NCBI GenBank assembly: GCA_964464925.1
Contig: CAYXLI010000001.1
Span: 1 to 64,000, forward strand
From: CAYXLI01 sp964464925
GTDB taxonomy: Bacteria > Acidobacteriota > Terriglobia > Bryobacterales > Bryobacteraceae
Length of the DNA: 64,000 nucleotides
Direction of reading: 5' to 3'
Below the pieces are notes generated by a model. That model was given only the letters and a program-made list of their open reading frames with translations. It ran no database searches and was not told the DNA's origin. Below, piece after piece: positions 22,659 through 30,042 of the stretch. The first letter of the stretch is position 1. Every line of letters begins with the position of its first letter. Made by a program: the position numbers and the translations under genes.

Positions 22659-23489
22659 ATGACGCAAACGGATCAAGCGACGACGGCGCTGCCGCCAGTG
22701 CCCCTTACAGTGGAGGGCGCAAGTGTTCTGCACCAGATGATGCGGTTTAACTGGGCCGCGTGGCGTGCGTTGCCCTGGCCGGAGCAGGAAGAGTATCTCA
22801 AGGAGATGATGCTGCTGCTGGATGAATTCGAGCATCACAAGAGTGCCGTGTACTCGGTCCTCGGCCACAAGGGCGACCTGCTGTTCCTCCACTTCCGCGA
22901 TAATTTCGAGGAGCTTGCACAAACGGAGCTGCTCCTGGCCCGCACGAAATTTTCAGACTATCTGCAGCCCGTGTCCTCTTATCTCTCGATCGTCGAGTTA
23001 GGGCTGTACGAATCCACATCGAAGACCTATGCCTCGCTCTGCGAACGCGGCGTACAGCCGCATACGCCCGAATGGGAGCAGGGCATCGAAGAAGTGTTGC
23101 AGCGTCAACGGGAGGCGATGAAAGCGCGTCTGTTTCCGGAGATTCCAGAAGCGAAGTACATCTGCTTCTACCCGATGGACCGCAAGCGCGGTGAAGCAAA
23201 GAACTGGTATCAGGTGTCGATGGCCGAGCGCCAGCGGATGATGCACGAGCATGGCATGATCGGACGGCGCTACGCCGGTACCGTGAAACAGATCATCTCC
23301 GGCTCGATCGGGTTGGACGATTGGGAATGGGGTGTGGATCTGTTTGCGGATGATCCTGCCGTGTTCAAGCGGCTGATCTATGAGATGCGCTTCGATGAAG
23401 TGAGCGCGGTTTACGCCCTCTTCGGAACCTTCTATGTCGGGCTCCGCTACCGCGCTGAGGATTTCCGAGGACTACTGAACGGGAAATAG
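22659..23489 (+). CDS. hemQ: coproheme decarboxylase HemQ (chlorite dismutase family)
   Basis: A 276-residue protein of the chlorite dismutase-like family with the coproheme decarboxylase signature. Tyr171 and Lys176 in YICFYPMDRKR fit the catalytic Tyr and the propionate-contacting Lys. His198 in HEHGMIGRRYAG is the proximal heme ligand, and GSIGLDDWEWGVDLF with FDEVSAVYALFGTFYVG completes the family pattern. It oxidatively decarboxylates coproheme to heme b in the coproporphyrin-dependent pathway of many Gram-positives, Acidobacteria and relatives. No other heme gene is adjacent here. It follows the DinB gene closely and is convergent with the cytochrome P460-like gene. Confidence 0.88.
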   Translation: MTQTDQATTALPPVPLTVEGASVLHQMMRFNWAAWRALPWPEQEEYLKEMMLLLDEFEHHKSAVYSVLGHKGDLLFLHFRDNFEELAQTELLLARTKFSDYLQPVSSYLSIVELGLYESTSKTYASLCERGVQPHTPEWEQGIEEVLQRQREAMKARLFPEIPEAKYICFYPMDRKRGEAKNWYQVSMAERQRMMHEHGMIGRRYAGTVKQIISGSIGLDDWEWGVDLFADDPAVFKRLIYEMRFDEVSAVYALFGTFYVGLRYRAEDFRGLLNGK

Positions 23490-23493
23490 CTGC

Positions 23494-24453
23494 TCATTGT
23501 AACCGCGCCAACCTCTCCTTGGCCGCGGCAATCAGGCGTTGTTTGCGCTCCGGATCCAGGCCCTTGTCGTTATCAGCAAGGGCCAGAGCCTTGCGAGTCG
23601 CAGCAATAGCCTCTGCTTTCCTCCCGAGCGATTCCAGGCATTCGGCCAAACTATCCTGGGCATTCGCCGACGAAGGCCACGTGTCCGCAACCAACCCGAG
23701 CACGTGCGCTGCATCTTCCTTTCGCCCACCGGCTAGGAGTTGATAACCCAGGCGGTTCAGCGTTTGCTCCTGAAACAGATCCGCTTCCGGATCCCGCTGC
23801 TTGGATTCTTTGTAAACCGCCTCCGCTTTTTGCCAGCCCTCGTTCGCAATTACGTGATACAGAGCGCTCGCGGTCGGGGCGGGATGCTGATAATACGAGT
23901 TCAGCGTTCCCTTCGCCTCGGCTACTTCTAGCAGTGTCGGATAGAACTGTACGAACGTGTTTTCCACGGCCGCGTTTTTTCCATGGCACTGATTGCAGGA
24001 CGCCGTCGCAGGGATCCGCTTCGCAGCTTTGGCGAATCCTCCTGGGGGACTGGGGAACGCGAAGTATCCCCACTTTTCAGGGAAGCGTTGCTCGTCCTTC
24101 ACTGCCGCTTCGATCACGGCCAGATCCGTTTGGAAGTGGCCGCCTCTATTGATGGAACCGTGCTGGGTGGATGTCCGGATCTCCAGGATGAACACTGTCT
24201 TATCCGGCCACTTGCCTGTCTTCAGAAACTCACGGTAGGACTCGGGACGTACGAAGACGTTATCGAACGCCGGCGACCCCGATGGTATGGCTGACGGACC
24301 ATAATTCATTCCCAGGCCGGACGTCAGAAAAATCCATTCGCGGTAATCCTCCGGCCGAAGCATCTCGCCCTGCTCGTTGTAGCGCGGTGCGTCCGAAGCC
24401 AGAACCAGTGCCGGCCAAGACAATAACAGCCAGGCGATGCGATTGAGTTTCAT
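23494..24453 (-). CDS. cytochrome P460-like c-type protein with TPR-like tail
   Basis: A 319-residue protein from MKLNRIAW. The signal peptide is KLNRIAWLLLSWPALVLAS, then a cytochrome P460-type domain (YREWIFLTSGLGMNYG, FLKTGKWPDKTVFILEIR) and a single heme-binding CNQCH at about residue 160. The C-terminal third is helical with TPR-like repeats (EDAAHVLGLVADTWPSSANAQ, DSLAECLESLGRKAEAIAATRKAL). P460 proteins bind a c-type heme cross-linked to Lys and act on hydroxylamine or NO in some bacteria. Whether this one does is unknown. The longer frame from 24486 adds 11 residues without a better start. Confidence 0.78.
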   Translation of the reverse strand: MKLNRIAWLLLSWPALVLASDAPRYNEQGEMLRPEDYREWIFLTSGLGMNYGPSAIPSGSPAFDNVFVRPESYREFLKTGKWPDKTVFILEIRTSTQHGSINRGGHFQTDLAVIEAAVKDEQRFPEKWGYFAFPSPPGGFAKAAKRIPATASCNQCHGKNAAVENTFVQFYPTLLEVAEAKGTLNSYYQHPAPTASALYHVIANEGWQKAEAVYKESKQRDPEADLFQEQTLNRLGYQLLAGGRKEDAAHVLGLVADTWPSSANAQDSLAECLESLGRKAEAIAATRKALALADNDKGLDPERKQRLIAAAKERLARLQ

Positions 24454-24504
24454 ACAACTCCTTGGCGTTTCCTTTGACGGTACCACTTCAGCACTGCTTC
24501 AGTT

Positions 24505-27500
24505 TCATGCTTCCTGTGGCTGCGGAGTGAACAGTTCACGGAGGTAGTCAAGGATGCTCTCGGCGGTATCCCGTCCATGCAGCGGCAGCCGCAGAACTCC
24601 AGCCGGCGTGAAACTAGCGCCTTCGTTCTGCTGCACGATTTCCAGCAGGCGCTGTGGGTCTACGCGTGCGTCCTGGTGAAACTTGATATTGACGGCTCCG
24701 CCGCGCCGGTCGATCGCCTCGACGCCCAGCCGTTCCACCGAACTCTTCAGCACCGTGAATCGCAGCAGGTTCAGGACCGCGTCCGGCGACGGCCCGTAAC
24801 GGTCCACGAGTTCGCCCTGGATCTGATCGGCCTGCTCCTGTGTTTTCGCATCCGCAATCTTCTTATATAGGCGCAGACGCTGATGCTCGTCCGAGACGTA
24901 GTCCTGCGGGATTCGAATCTCCAGGCCCAGATTGATCGACGAGTGGATCTCAGGCACTACCTCCTCGCCGTTCAGTTCGCGCACTGCTTCTTCCAGCATC
25001 CGCACATACATATCGAACCCGACGGCCGAAATCTGGCCGTGCTGCTCCCCGCCGAGGATATTGCCCGCTCCGCGCAACTCCAGATCGAGAGCCGCAATCT
25101 TAAAGCCGGCTCCCAGATCCGAAAACTCCTTGAGGGCCGCCAGCCGCTTGCGTGCGATGTCGCTAAGTTCGGTATCGGCGGGCACCATCAGGTACGCGTA
25201 CGCCCGCCGGTTCGAGCGCCCAACACGCCCCCGGAGCTGATACAACTCGCTGAGTCCGTATCGCTCGGCATTCTCGATAATGATCGTGTTCGCCATTGGA
25301 ATGTCGAGACCATTCTCGACGATCGTGGTGCAGACGAACACGTCGTACTCATGCTTCATGAAGCCGAGGAGAACCTTCTCCAACTGCGCCTCACCCATCT
25401 GTCCATGCCCAACGCCGATCCGGACGTTCGGCAGCATCTCCTGGATGGAAGCCGCGCGCATGAAGATGCTGTCCACGCGGTTGTGGACGAAGTAGACCTG
25501 GCCGCCACGGCTCATCTCCTGTTCAATCGCCGTCTTGATCAGGTCGGTGTCGAAGTGGGCCACCACGGTATGAATCGCGAGGCGGTCCTTGGGCGGCGTC
25601 TCGATGATGCTCATGTCGCGGATCCCGAGCAGCGACATATGCAGCGTACGTGGAATCGGCGTGGCGCTCATCGTGAGCACGTCCACGTTCTTTTTCAGGT
25701 GTTTTAACCGTTCTTTGTGCGCGACTCCGAAGCGCTGCTCTTCGTCCACAATCAACAACCCGAGATCGTGAAATTCAACGTCCTTCGACAGCAGCCGGTG
25801 TGTGCCGAGCAGGATATCCACCTTGCCTGCCGCCACATCCTCCAACACCGCCTTGATCTCCTTCGGGGACCGGAACCGGCTCACCATTTCGATCCGGACC
25901 GGGAATGGCGCGAACCGCCGCTTAAAGGATTCGAAATGCTGCAGGCAGAGCACCGTCGTCGGCGCGAGCACCGCCACCTGCTTCCCATCACCGAGAGCTT
26001 TGAATGCCGTCCGCATCGCGACTTCCGTCTTACCGAAGCCGACGTCGCCGCACAGCAGCCGGTCCATGGGATGCGGGCTCTCCATATCCTTCTTGATCTG
26101 CTTCACCGCACCGAGCTGATCCTTCGTCGCCGGATATTCGAACGCATCTTCAAATTCACGCTGCCAGTTCGAATCGGGCGAGAAGCCGAAGCCTGGAGTA
26201 ATCTTGCGCTGTGCGTAGAGCCTCAACAGCTCATCCGCCATGTCGCGCATCTTCGCTTTGACGCGCGCCTTGGTCTTGTTCCAGGTCGATCCGCCGAGCC
26301 GGTCCAGAGGGGGCGGGGAATCACCCGCACCCCGATACTTTTGGACCAGGTCCATGCGCGTCAGCGGGACGTACAGCTTCGATTCGCCCGCGTATTCGAG
26401 CAGCATGAAGTCGCCGGCCTGCTCGCCCTGCGCGATATTGCGGACGCCCAGGAACTTGCCGACTCCGTGCGTCACGTGCACCACGAAATCGCCCGGCTTC
26501 AGGTCCGCGATATCCGCCGCGAATGCCGCGAGCTGAGATTTGCTGATCCCGGGCTGGGCCACCAGATCGGACGTATCGAACAGATCTTCGGACCCGAACA
26601 CGGTGAACTGCGCATCGGTGAAAACCACGCCGCGCCGCACTCGCCCCTTCACCAGGTACGTACTCGCCACCGCGCCGGCCATGTACGCGCGCTCGGCCAG
26701 ATACTGCGGAGTCGATTCCGTCGTATCCAGACCAAGCTGGAAGGGCATGCTGTATTCCTGCAGGATGTCGGCCAGCCGCTCCAGTTCGCCCGTGGAAGCA
26801 GCGAAGAATGCCACGCGTCCCCCATGCTCCACAACCGATCGCGCCTCGGAAACAGCCATCTGCATATTCCCGTGGAATGTCATGGAAGGCCGGGTTGAAA
26901 CGTACAGCGACTCCGCGGAGCTCAGCAGTTCCAATTCGTTCAGGTTGACTTGCGTGAGGTCCCGCGTCTGCTGCTGCAATTCCTCCCACCGGAAAAAGGA
27001 TTTTTCGGGCGGGCAGTTGGACGCTTTCTCCGGGTAGTCGAGACGTTTCCACAGTCGCTCCGCCGCGCCGGCCACCTGCTCCGGTTCGTCCCAAACAACC
27101 ACGGGGTTCCGGACCAGCGAGAGAAGGCTGTGCTCGCGCGGCCGTACCATCGGCACCCAGAACTCCCATCCCGGGAACTCTTCACCCGGAATCAGCAGCC
27201 GCTCGCGATCCACACACTCGGCCAGGTCGCGGAACAGCTTAGCGGATTTCGGATACTCGAGCAGCGGCAGCAGCGTTGCTTCCTTTACCTGGAGTACGGA
27301 TCGCTGCGTTTCCACGTCAAAGCGCCGCATAGATTCCACGGTGTCGCCGAAGAACTCCACGCGCACCGGCCTCTCCGCCTGTGCGGGAAACACGTCCAGA
27401 ATGCCGCCCCGCAACGAGTACTCGCCCACCATCTCCACGGGTTCGCGCTTTTCGTAGCCGATGCTGTTCAGGTGCTGGATCAGGTCATCGAGCGGCAGGT

Positions 27501-27978
27501 CGTCGCCCACACGCAGAGTCAACGCAAGCTGCCGGTAAAAATCCCGCGACTCGGTCTTCAGCAGCGCTGATGCTACCGGCGTGATCGTGATCGGAACGGT
27601 ACGCGTCGAAAGGCGCCACAGCCCAGCGGCGCGCTGCTCTGCGATTTCGTTATGCGGCGAGAGGTTCTGGAAGGGTAAAACGTCGAGTGCCGGAATCGTC
27701 TGCGGCCTCTGGGTGTCGCGCGCGTCGCTCAGCAGGTCATAGAACGTATCGACGAGATCGGTCAGCAACTCGGCCTGCTTGTTGCCGTCCACCACCAGCA
27801 CAATCGGCCTCTCCAGCGCATGCCACAGCAGGACCAGGTAGAGGGCTTTTGCGCTGTTCGTCAGGCCGGAAAACGAGACGTGCGCGTTCTCTTCCCGCGA
27901 TAATCGGCGGACCAGTTCCTGGAACGCGGGATGGCGTCCGAGCCCTTCAAACAGCTCTCGTACAGCCGGGTGGGTCAC
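24505..27978 (-). CDS. mfd: transcription-repair coupling factor Mfd
   Basis: A 1157-residue Mfd. It has the UvrB-like N-terminal domains, a CarD/RID polymerase-interaction domain (FVVHVTHGVGKFLGVRNI) and the superfamily 2 translocase motor: Walker A (RLLCGDVGFGKTEVAMRTAF), DEEQRFGV (DEEQ box), TMSATPIPRTLHMSL and helicase motif VI (QLRGRVGRSNRRAYAYLM). The C-terminal domain closes it. It dislodges RNA polymerase stalled at lesions and recruits UvrA. The ATG overlaps the stop of the adenylyltransferase gene by four bases, so the two are coupled. Confidence 0.96.
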   Translation of the reverse strand: MTHPAVRELFEGLGRHPAFQELVRRLSREENAHVSFSGLTNSAKALYLVLLWHALERPIVLVVDGNKQAELLTDLVDTFYDLLSDARDTQRPQTIPALDVLPFQNLSPHNEIAEQRAAGLWRLSTRTVPITITPVASALLKTESRDFYRQLALTLRVGDDLPLDDLIQHLNSIGYEKREPVEMVGEYSLRGGILDVFPAQAERPVRVEFFGDTVESMRRFDVETQRSVLQVKEATLLPLLEYPKSAKLFRDLAECVDRERLLIPGEEFPGWEFWVPMVRPREHSLLSLVRNPVVVWDEPEQVAGAAERLWKRLDYPEKASNCPPEKSFFRWEELQQQTRDLTQVNLNELELLSSAESLYVSTRPSMTFHGNMQMAVSEARSVVEHGGRVAFFAASTGELERLADILQEYSMPFQLGLDTTESTPQYLAERAYMAGAVASTYLVKGRVRRGVVFTDAQFTVFGSEDLFDTSDLVAQPGISKSQLAAFAADIADLKPGDFVVHVTHGVGKFLGVRNIAQGEQAGDFMLLEYAGESKLYVPLTRMDLVQKYRGAGDSPPPLDRLGGSTWNKTKARVKAKMRDMADELLRLYAQRKITPGFGFSPDSNWQREFEDAFEYPATKDQLGAVKQIKKDMESPHPMDRLLCGDVGFGKTEVAMRTAFKALGDGKQVAVLAPTTVLCLQHFESFKRRFAPFPVRIEMVSRFRSPKEIKAVLEDVAAGKVDILLGTHRLLSKDVEFHDLGLLIVDEEQRFGVAHKERLKHLKKNVDVLTMSATPIPRTLHMSLLGIRDMSIIETPPKDRLAIHTVVAHFDTDLIKTAIEQEMSRGGQVYFVHNRVDSIFMRAASIQEMLPNVRIGVGHGQMGEAQLEKVLLGFMKHEYDVFVCTTIVENGLDIPMANTIIIENAERYGLSELYQLRGRVGRSNRRAYAYLMVPADTELSDIARKRLAALKEFSDLGAGFKIAALDLELRGAGNILGGEQHGQISAVGFDMYVRMLEEAVRELNGEEVVPEIHSSINLGLEIRIPQDYVSDEHQRLRLYKKIADAKTQEQADQIQGELVDRYGPSPDAVLNLLRFTVLKSSVERLGVEAIDRRGGAVNIKFHQDARVDPQRLLEIVQQNEGASFTPAGVLRLPLHGRDTAESILDYLRELFTPQPQEA

Positions 27979-28448
27979 GCTGGGCGCCTGAGAATCTCTT
28001 CCACAATCCCCGTTGTCGAATAGCCCGGTTCCAGGGCGAGCGCCATCACCGTGCCCCCCGCGGCTTCCACTTCTTCGCGTCCCGCGATGAAATGGGACCA
28101 GTCCGCACCCTTGATCAGCACATCGGGCAGCACTTCGGCAATCAGTTCACGCGGCGTGTCCTCATCAAAGAAGGTGACCGCATCCACCGCTTGGAGTGCG
28201 CAGGCCATTTCGGCGCGTTCTTCCTGAGACAATAGCGGCCGCGATGGCCCCTTGAGGCGGCGCACGCTGTCATCCGTGTTCAGCGCGAGAATCAGTACAT
28301 CGCCGAGATTTCGCGCTTTCTCGAGCAGCCTCACGTGCCCGGGGTGCAGAATGTCATAGCAGCCGTTGGTGAAAACCACGGTCCTTCCGTCCTGCTTCCA
28401 ACGGCGTCGCGCGTCAACGAGTTCAAGGCGTGAATAAAAGGTGCCCAT
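27975..28448 (-). CDS. rfaE2: heptose-1-phosphate adenylyltransferase (RfaE2 domain only)
   Basis: A 157-residue nucleotidyltransferase. VVFTNGCYDILHPGHVRLLEKARNLGD is the HxGH cytidylyl/adenylyl-transferase signature, and DVLIKGADW follows near the C-terminus. It activates D-glycero-D-manno-heptose-1-phosphate with ATP to ADP-heptose for LPS core synthesis. The sugar-kinase half (RfaE1) seen in fused HldE proteins is absent, so the kinase must be encoded elsewhere. waaF, whose product uses the nucleotide sugar, is divergent just upstream, which supports the assignment. Confidence 0.9.
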   Translation of the reverse strand: MGTFYSRLELVDARRRWKQDGRTVVFTNGCYDILHPGHVRLLEKARNLGDVLILALNTDDSVRRLKGPSRPLLSQEERAEMACALQAVDAVTFFDEDTPRELIAEVLPDVLIKGADWSHFIAGREEVEAAGGTVMALALEPGYSTTGIVEEILRRPA

Positions 28449-28480
28449 CCGGTTACGCCTCTATTATAGGAAGTGACCCC

Positions 28481-29527
28481 ATGCAGAACCGGGAATGCCG
28501 CAGAATCCTCGTGCGCGCCACCAATTGGATTGGCGACGCAGTCATGTCTCTGCCCGCGTTGCAGGCCTTGCGCGAGCGCTATCCGGAGGCGCATATCGCA
28601 GTGCTCGCCAGGCCGTGGGTTGCTGACATTTACCGTCGCGAGCCGTTCGCCGACGAGGTAATTCCGTACCTCTCTCCGCGTGGCGCCAAGGATATGGCGG
28701 GCAAATGGCGCCTCGCCCGTAAGTTAAAAGCGGAGCAGTTCGATTGTGCGATTCTCTTGCAGAACGCTTTTGAAGCGGCGGCGATCGTCTTTCTAGCCGG
28801 TATTCCGCGGCGGATCGGGTATGATCGCGATGGCCGCGGCTCTCTGCTCACCGACGCGATTCCTGTTCCCGAAAAAGGCGAAATTCCCCGTCACGAGCGC
28901 TTCTACTACCTTGAGTTGCTCAAGCGGGCTGGGATTCTTGCGGTAATGCCGCCTTCGGATCAGATACGCCTCGCCGGCGCCGCAGCGGCGGCGGAGGCCG
29001 GCACGGAACGGTTCCGGAACCTAGGTATCCGACTGCCGATAGTCGGCGTCAGCCCCGGCGCGGCCTACGGTACTGCAAAGCGTTGGCTCCCAGAACGCTT
29101 TGCCGAATCCGCGTCCGAAGTGGCGAAGGAGTTGTGCGGTTCCGTGGCACTGTTCGGCTCGGCGGACGAACGCGTCCTGTGCGATGAAATCGCGGCACGC
29201 ATTCAGGCGCCGGTCCACAACTTCGCCGGCCAGACTTCCCTGAGCGAGTACATTGAACTCGCAGCTGCATGCAGCGCCTACCTGACGAACGACTCCGGCG
29301 GTATGCACATCGCATCCGCTCTCGGAGTGCCCACCATCGCGATCTTCGGCGCGACAGACGATGTCGGCACTGGCCCGACGGGGCCGCTCGCCATGGTTGT
29401 TCGTGAGCCGGTCGAGTGCAGCCCCTGCCTGCTCCGCGAATGTCCGATCGACCACCGGTGTATGACAGCCGTCACCGCGGACCGCGTCATCCGTACGGCC
29501 TTGGGGCTGGTCCAGATTACCCGATAG
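28481..29527 (+). CDS. waaF: lipopolysaccharide heptosyltransferase (WaaF-like)
   Basis: A 348-residue GT-B glycosyltransferase of family 9. N-terminal ILVRATNWIGDAVMSLPALQALRERYP is the family signature. The C-terminal nucleotide-sugar site shows VGVSPGAAYGTAKRWLPERF and LTNDSGGMHIASALGVPTIAIFG, and the final CLLRECPIDHRCM holds conserved Cys residues. It transfers L-glycero-D-manno-heptose to inner-core LPS. The start at 28481 is chosen because the family begins near residue 5 from there. The frame at 28430 adds 17 unrelated residues and overlaps the divergent rfaE2 gene. Confidence 0.9.
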   Translation: MQNRECRRILVRATNWIGDAVMSLPALQALRERYPEAHIAVLARPWVADIYRREPFADEVIPYLSPRGAKDMAGKWRLARKLKAEQFDCAILLQNAFEAAAIVFLAGIPRRIGYDRDGRGSLLTDAIPVPEKGEIPRHERFYYLELLKRAGILAVMPPSDQIRLAGAAAAAEAGTERFRNLGIRLPIVGVSPGAAYGTAKRWLPERFAESASEVAKELCGSVALFGSADERVLCDEIAARIQAPVHNFAGQTSLSEYIELAAACSAYLTNDSGGMHIASALGVPTIAIFGATDDVGTGPTGPLAMVVREPVECSPCLLRECPIDHRCMTAVTADRVIRTALGLVQITR

Positions 29528-29733
29528 TCTCTCTTGCTACTCGCTGGCCATCCGCGCCGCGTCGCCTTTCGTTCCGCTACTCTGCTCTCCATCACGGCTC
29601 ATCTCTGCTTCCACCTGCAACACCAGACGAAGAAGGCTCAATTGGAACTGTACGAACCCGTCGGGAAGATCCTGTCTCATATTTTCCTTATCGGAAAGAT
29701 ATGCAGGTTTAAAAGATTTTTAACAAAACGAAA

Positions 29734-29750
29734 CCCCGGATATTCCGGGG
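29734..29750 (-). terminator. minus-strand intrinsic terminator candidate
   Basis: CCCCGG and CCGGGG pair around ATATT. Read on the minus strand the stem is followed by TTTCGTTTTG, the U-rich tail of a Rho-independent terminator. It could end a minus-strand transcript crossing the structured region 29747-29862, since the nearer tolC-type gene already has its own terminator at 30021. Confidence 0.45.
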
Positions 29751-29862
29751 CTCAAGGGTTTGGTTGGGAGGGGTTCAGAGGAAATTGTGTTGAAGTTAAT
29801 CTAAGGTTGGAAGCTTACCACGCAGGGTCGAAAGGAGGAGCAACCTTTATCCCTTGAGCCTC
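29747..29862. ncRNA. structured non-coding element of unknown class
   Basis: GGGGCTCAAGGG at 29747-29758 pairs with CCCTTGAGCCTC at 29851-29862 (12 bp, one G-U). Inside, AAGGTTG at 29803-29809 pairs with CAACCTT at 29841-29847, and an AAAGG/CCTTT hairpin is possible within that. The nested stems and the low GC content suggest an RNA of about 115 nt. The strand is unresolved: the minus strand has a terminator immediately after it. I could not match it to SRP, 6S, tRNA or a known riboswitch. Confidence 0.35.
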
Positions 29863-30020
29863 AATTCGTTTCACGATAACCTTGCTTGCATGTGAAGTTC
29901 CAGTAAGAAATTCCTTTCTTTTCAATCGACTAGCTCAGGAGGCGCCCTGCATGCTGCAAAAATTACCGATTCGGCACGTTAACGGAGGACGACAATGGAA
30001 AAAGTTCCCAAAATGAAACG

Positions 30021-30039
30021 GGCGGACCAACCGGCCGCC
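30021..30039 (-). terminator. intrinsic terminator of the TolC-type gene
   Basis: GGCGG and CCGCC form a short GC-rich stem around ACCAACCGG, starting four bases after the stop codon when read on the minus strand. The tail CGTTTCATTTT is U-rich. Position and shape fit a terminator for the efflux gene. Confidence 0.5.
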
Positions 30040-30042
30040 ACC

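Larger units (their letters stand above)
29528..30018. other. gene-free region with inverted repeats after waaF
   Basis: No convincing protein-coding gene is seen. The region is visibly less GC-rich than its surroundings. It carries an intrinsic-terminator-like hairpin at 29734-29750 and a 12-bp inverted repeat at 29747-29862 enclosing further stems (see the separate entries). At 29986 a GGAGG precedes an ATG at 29995, but that short frame runs across the tolC-type gene end on the other strand and is probably spurious. Confidence 0.55.

Noticed and set aside
29534..29857. A 107-codon frame after waaF
   Set aside because: No ribosome-binding site or homology-like features, low complexity of sense, and it runs through the inverted repeats.
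29747..29862. Resemblance of TTACCACGCAGGGTCGAAAGG to the apical part of bacterial SRP RNA (4.5S)
   Set aside because: The GAAA-type loop lies about 70% along the element rather than at its centre, and the diagnostic GGAA and AGCAG loop sequences are not intact, so a symmetrical SRP hairpin cannot form.
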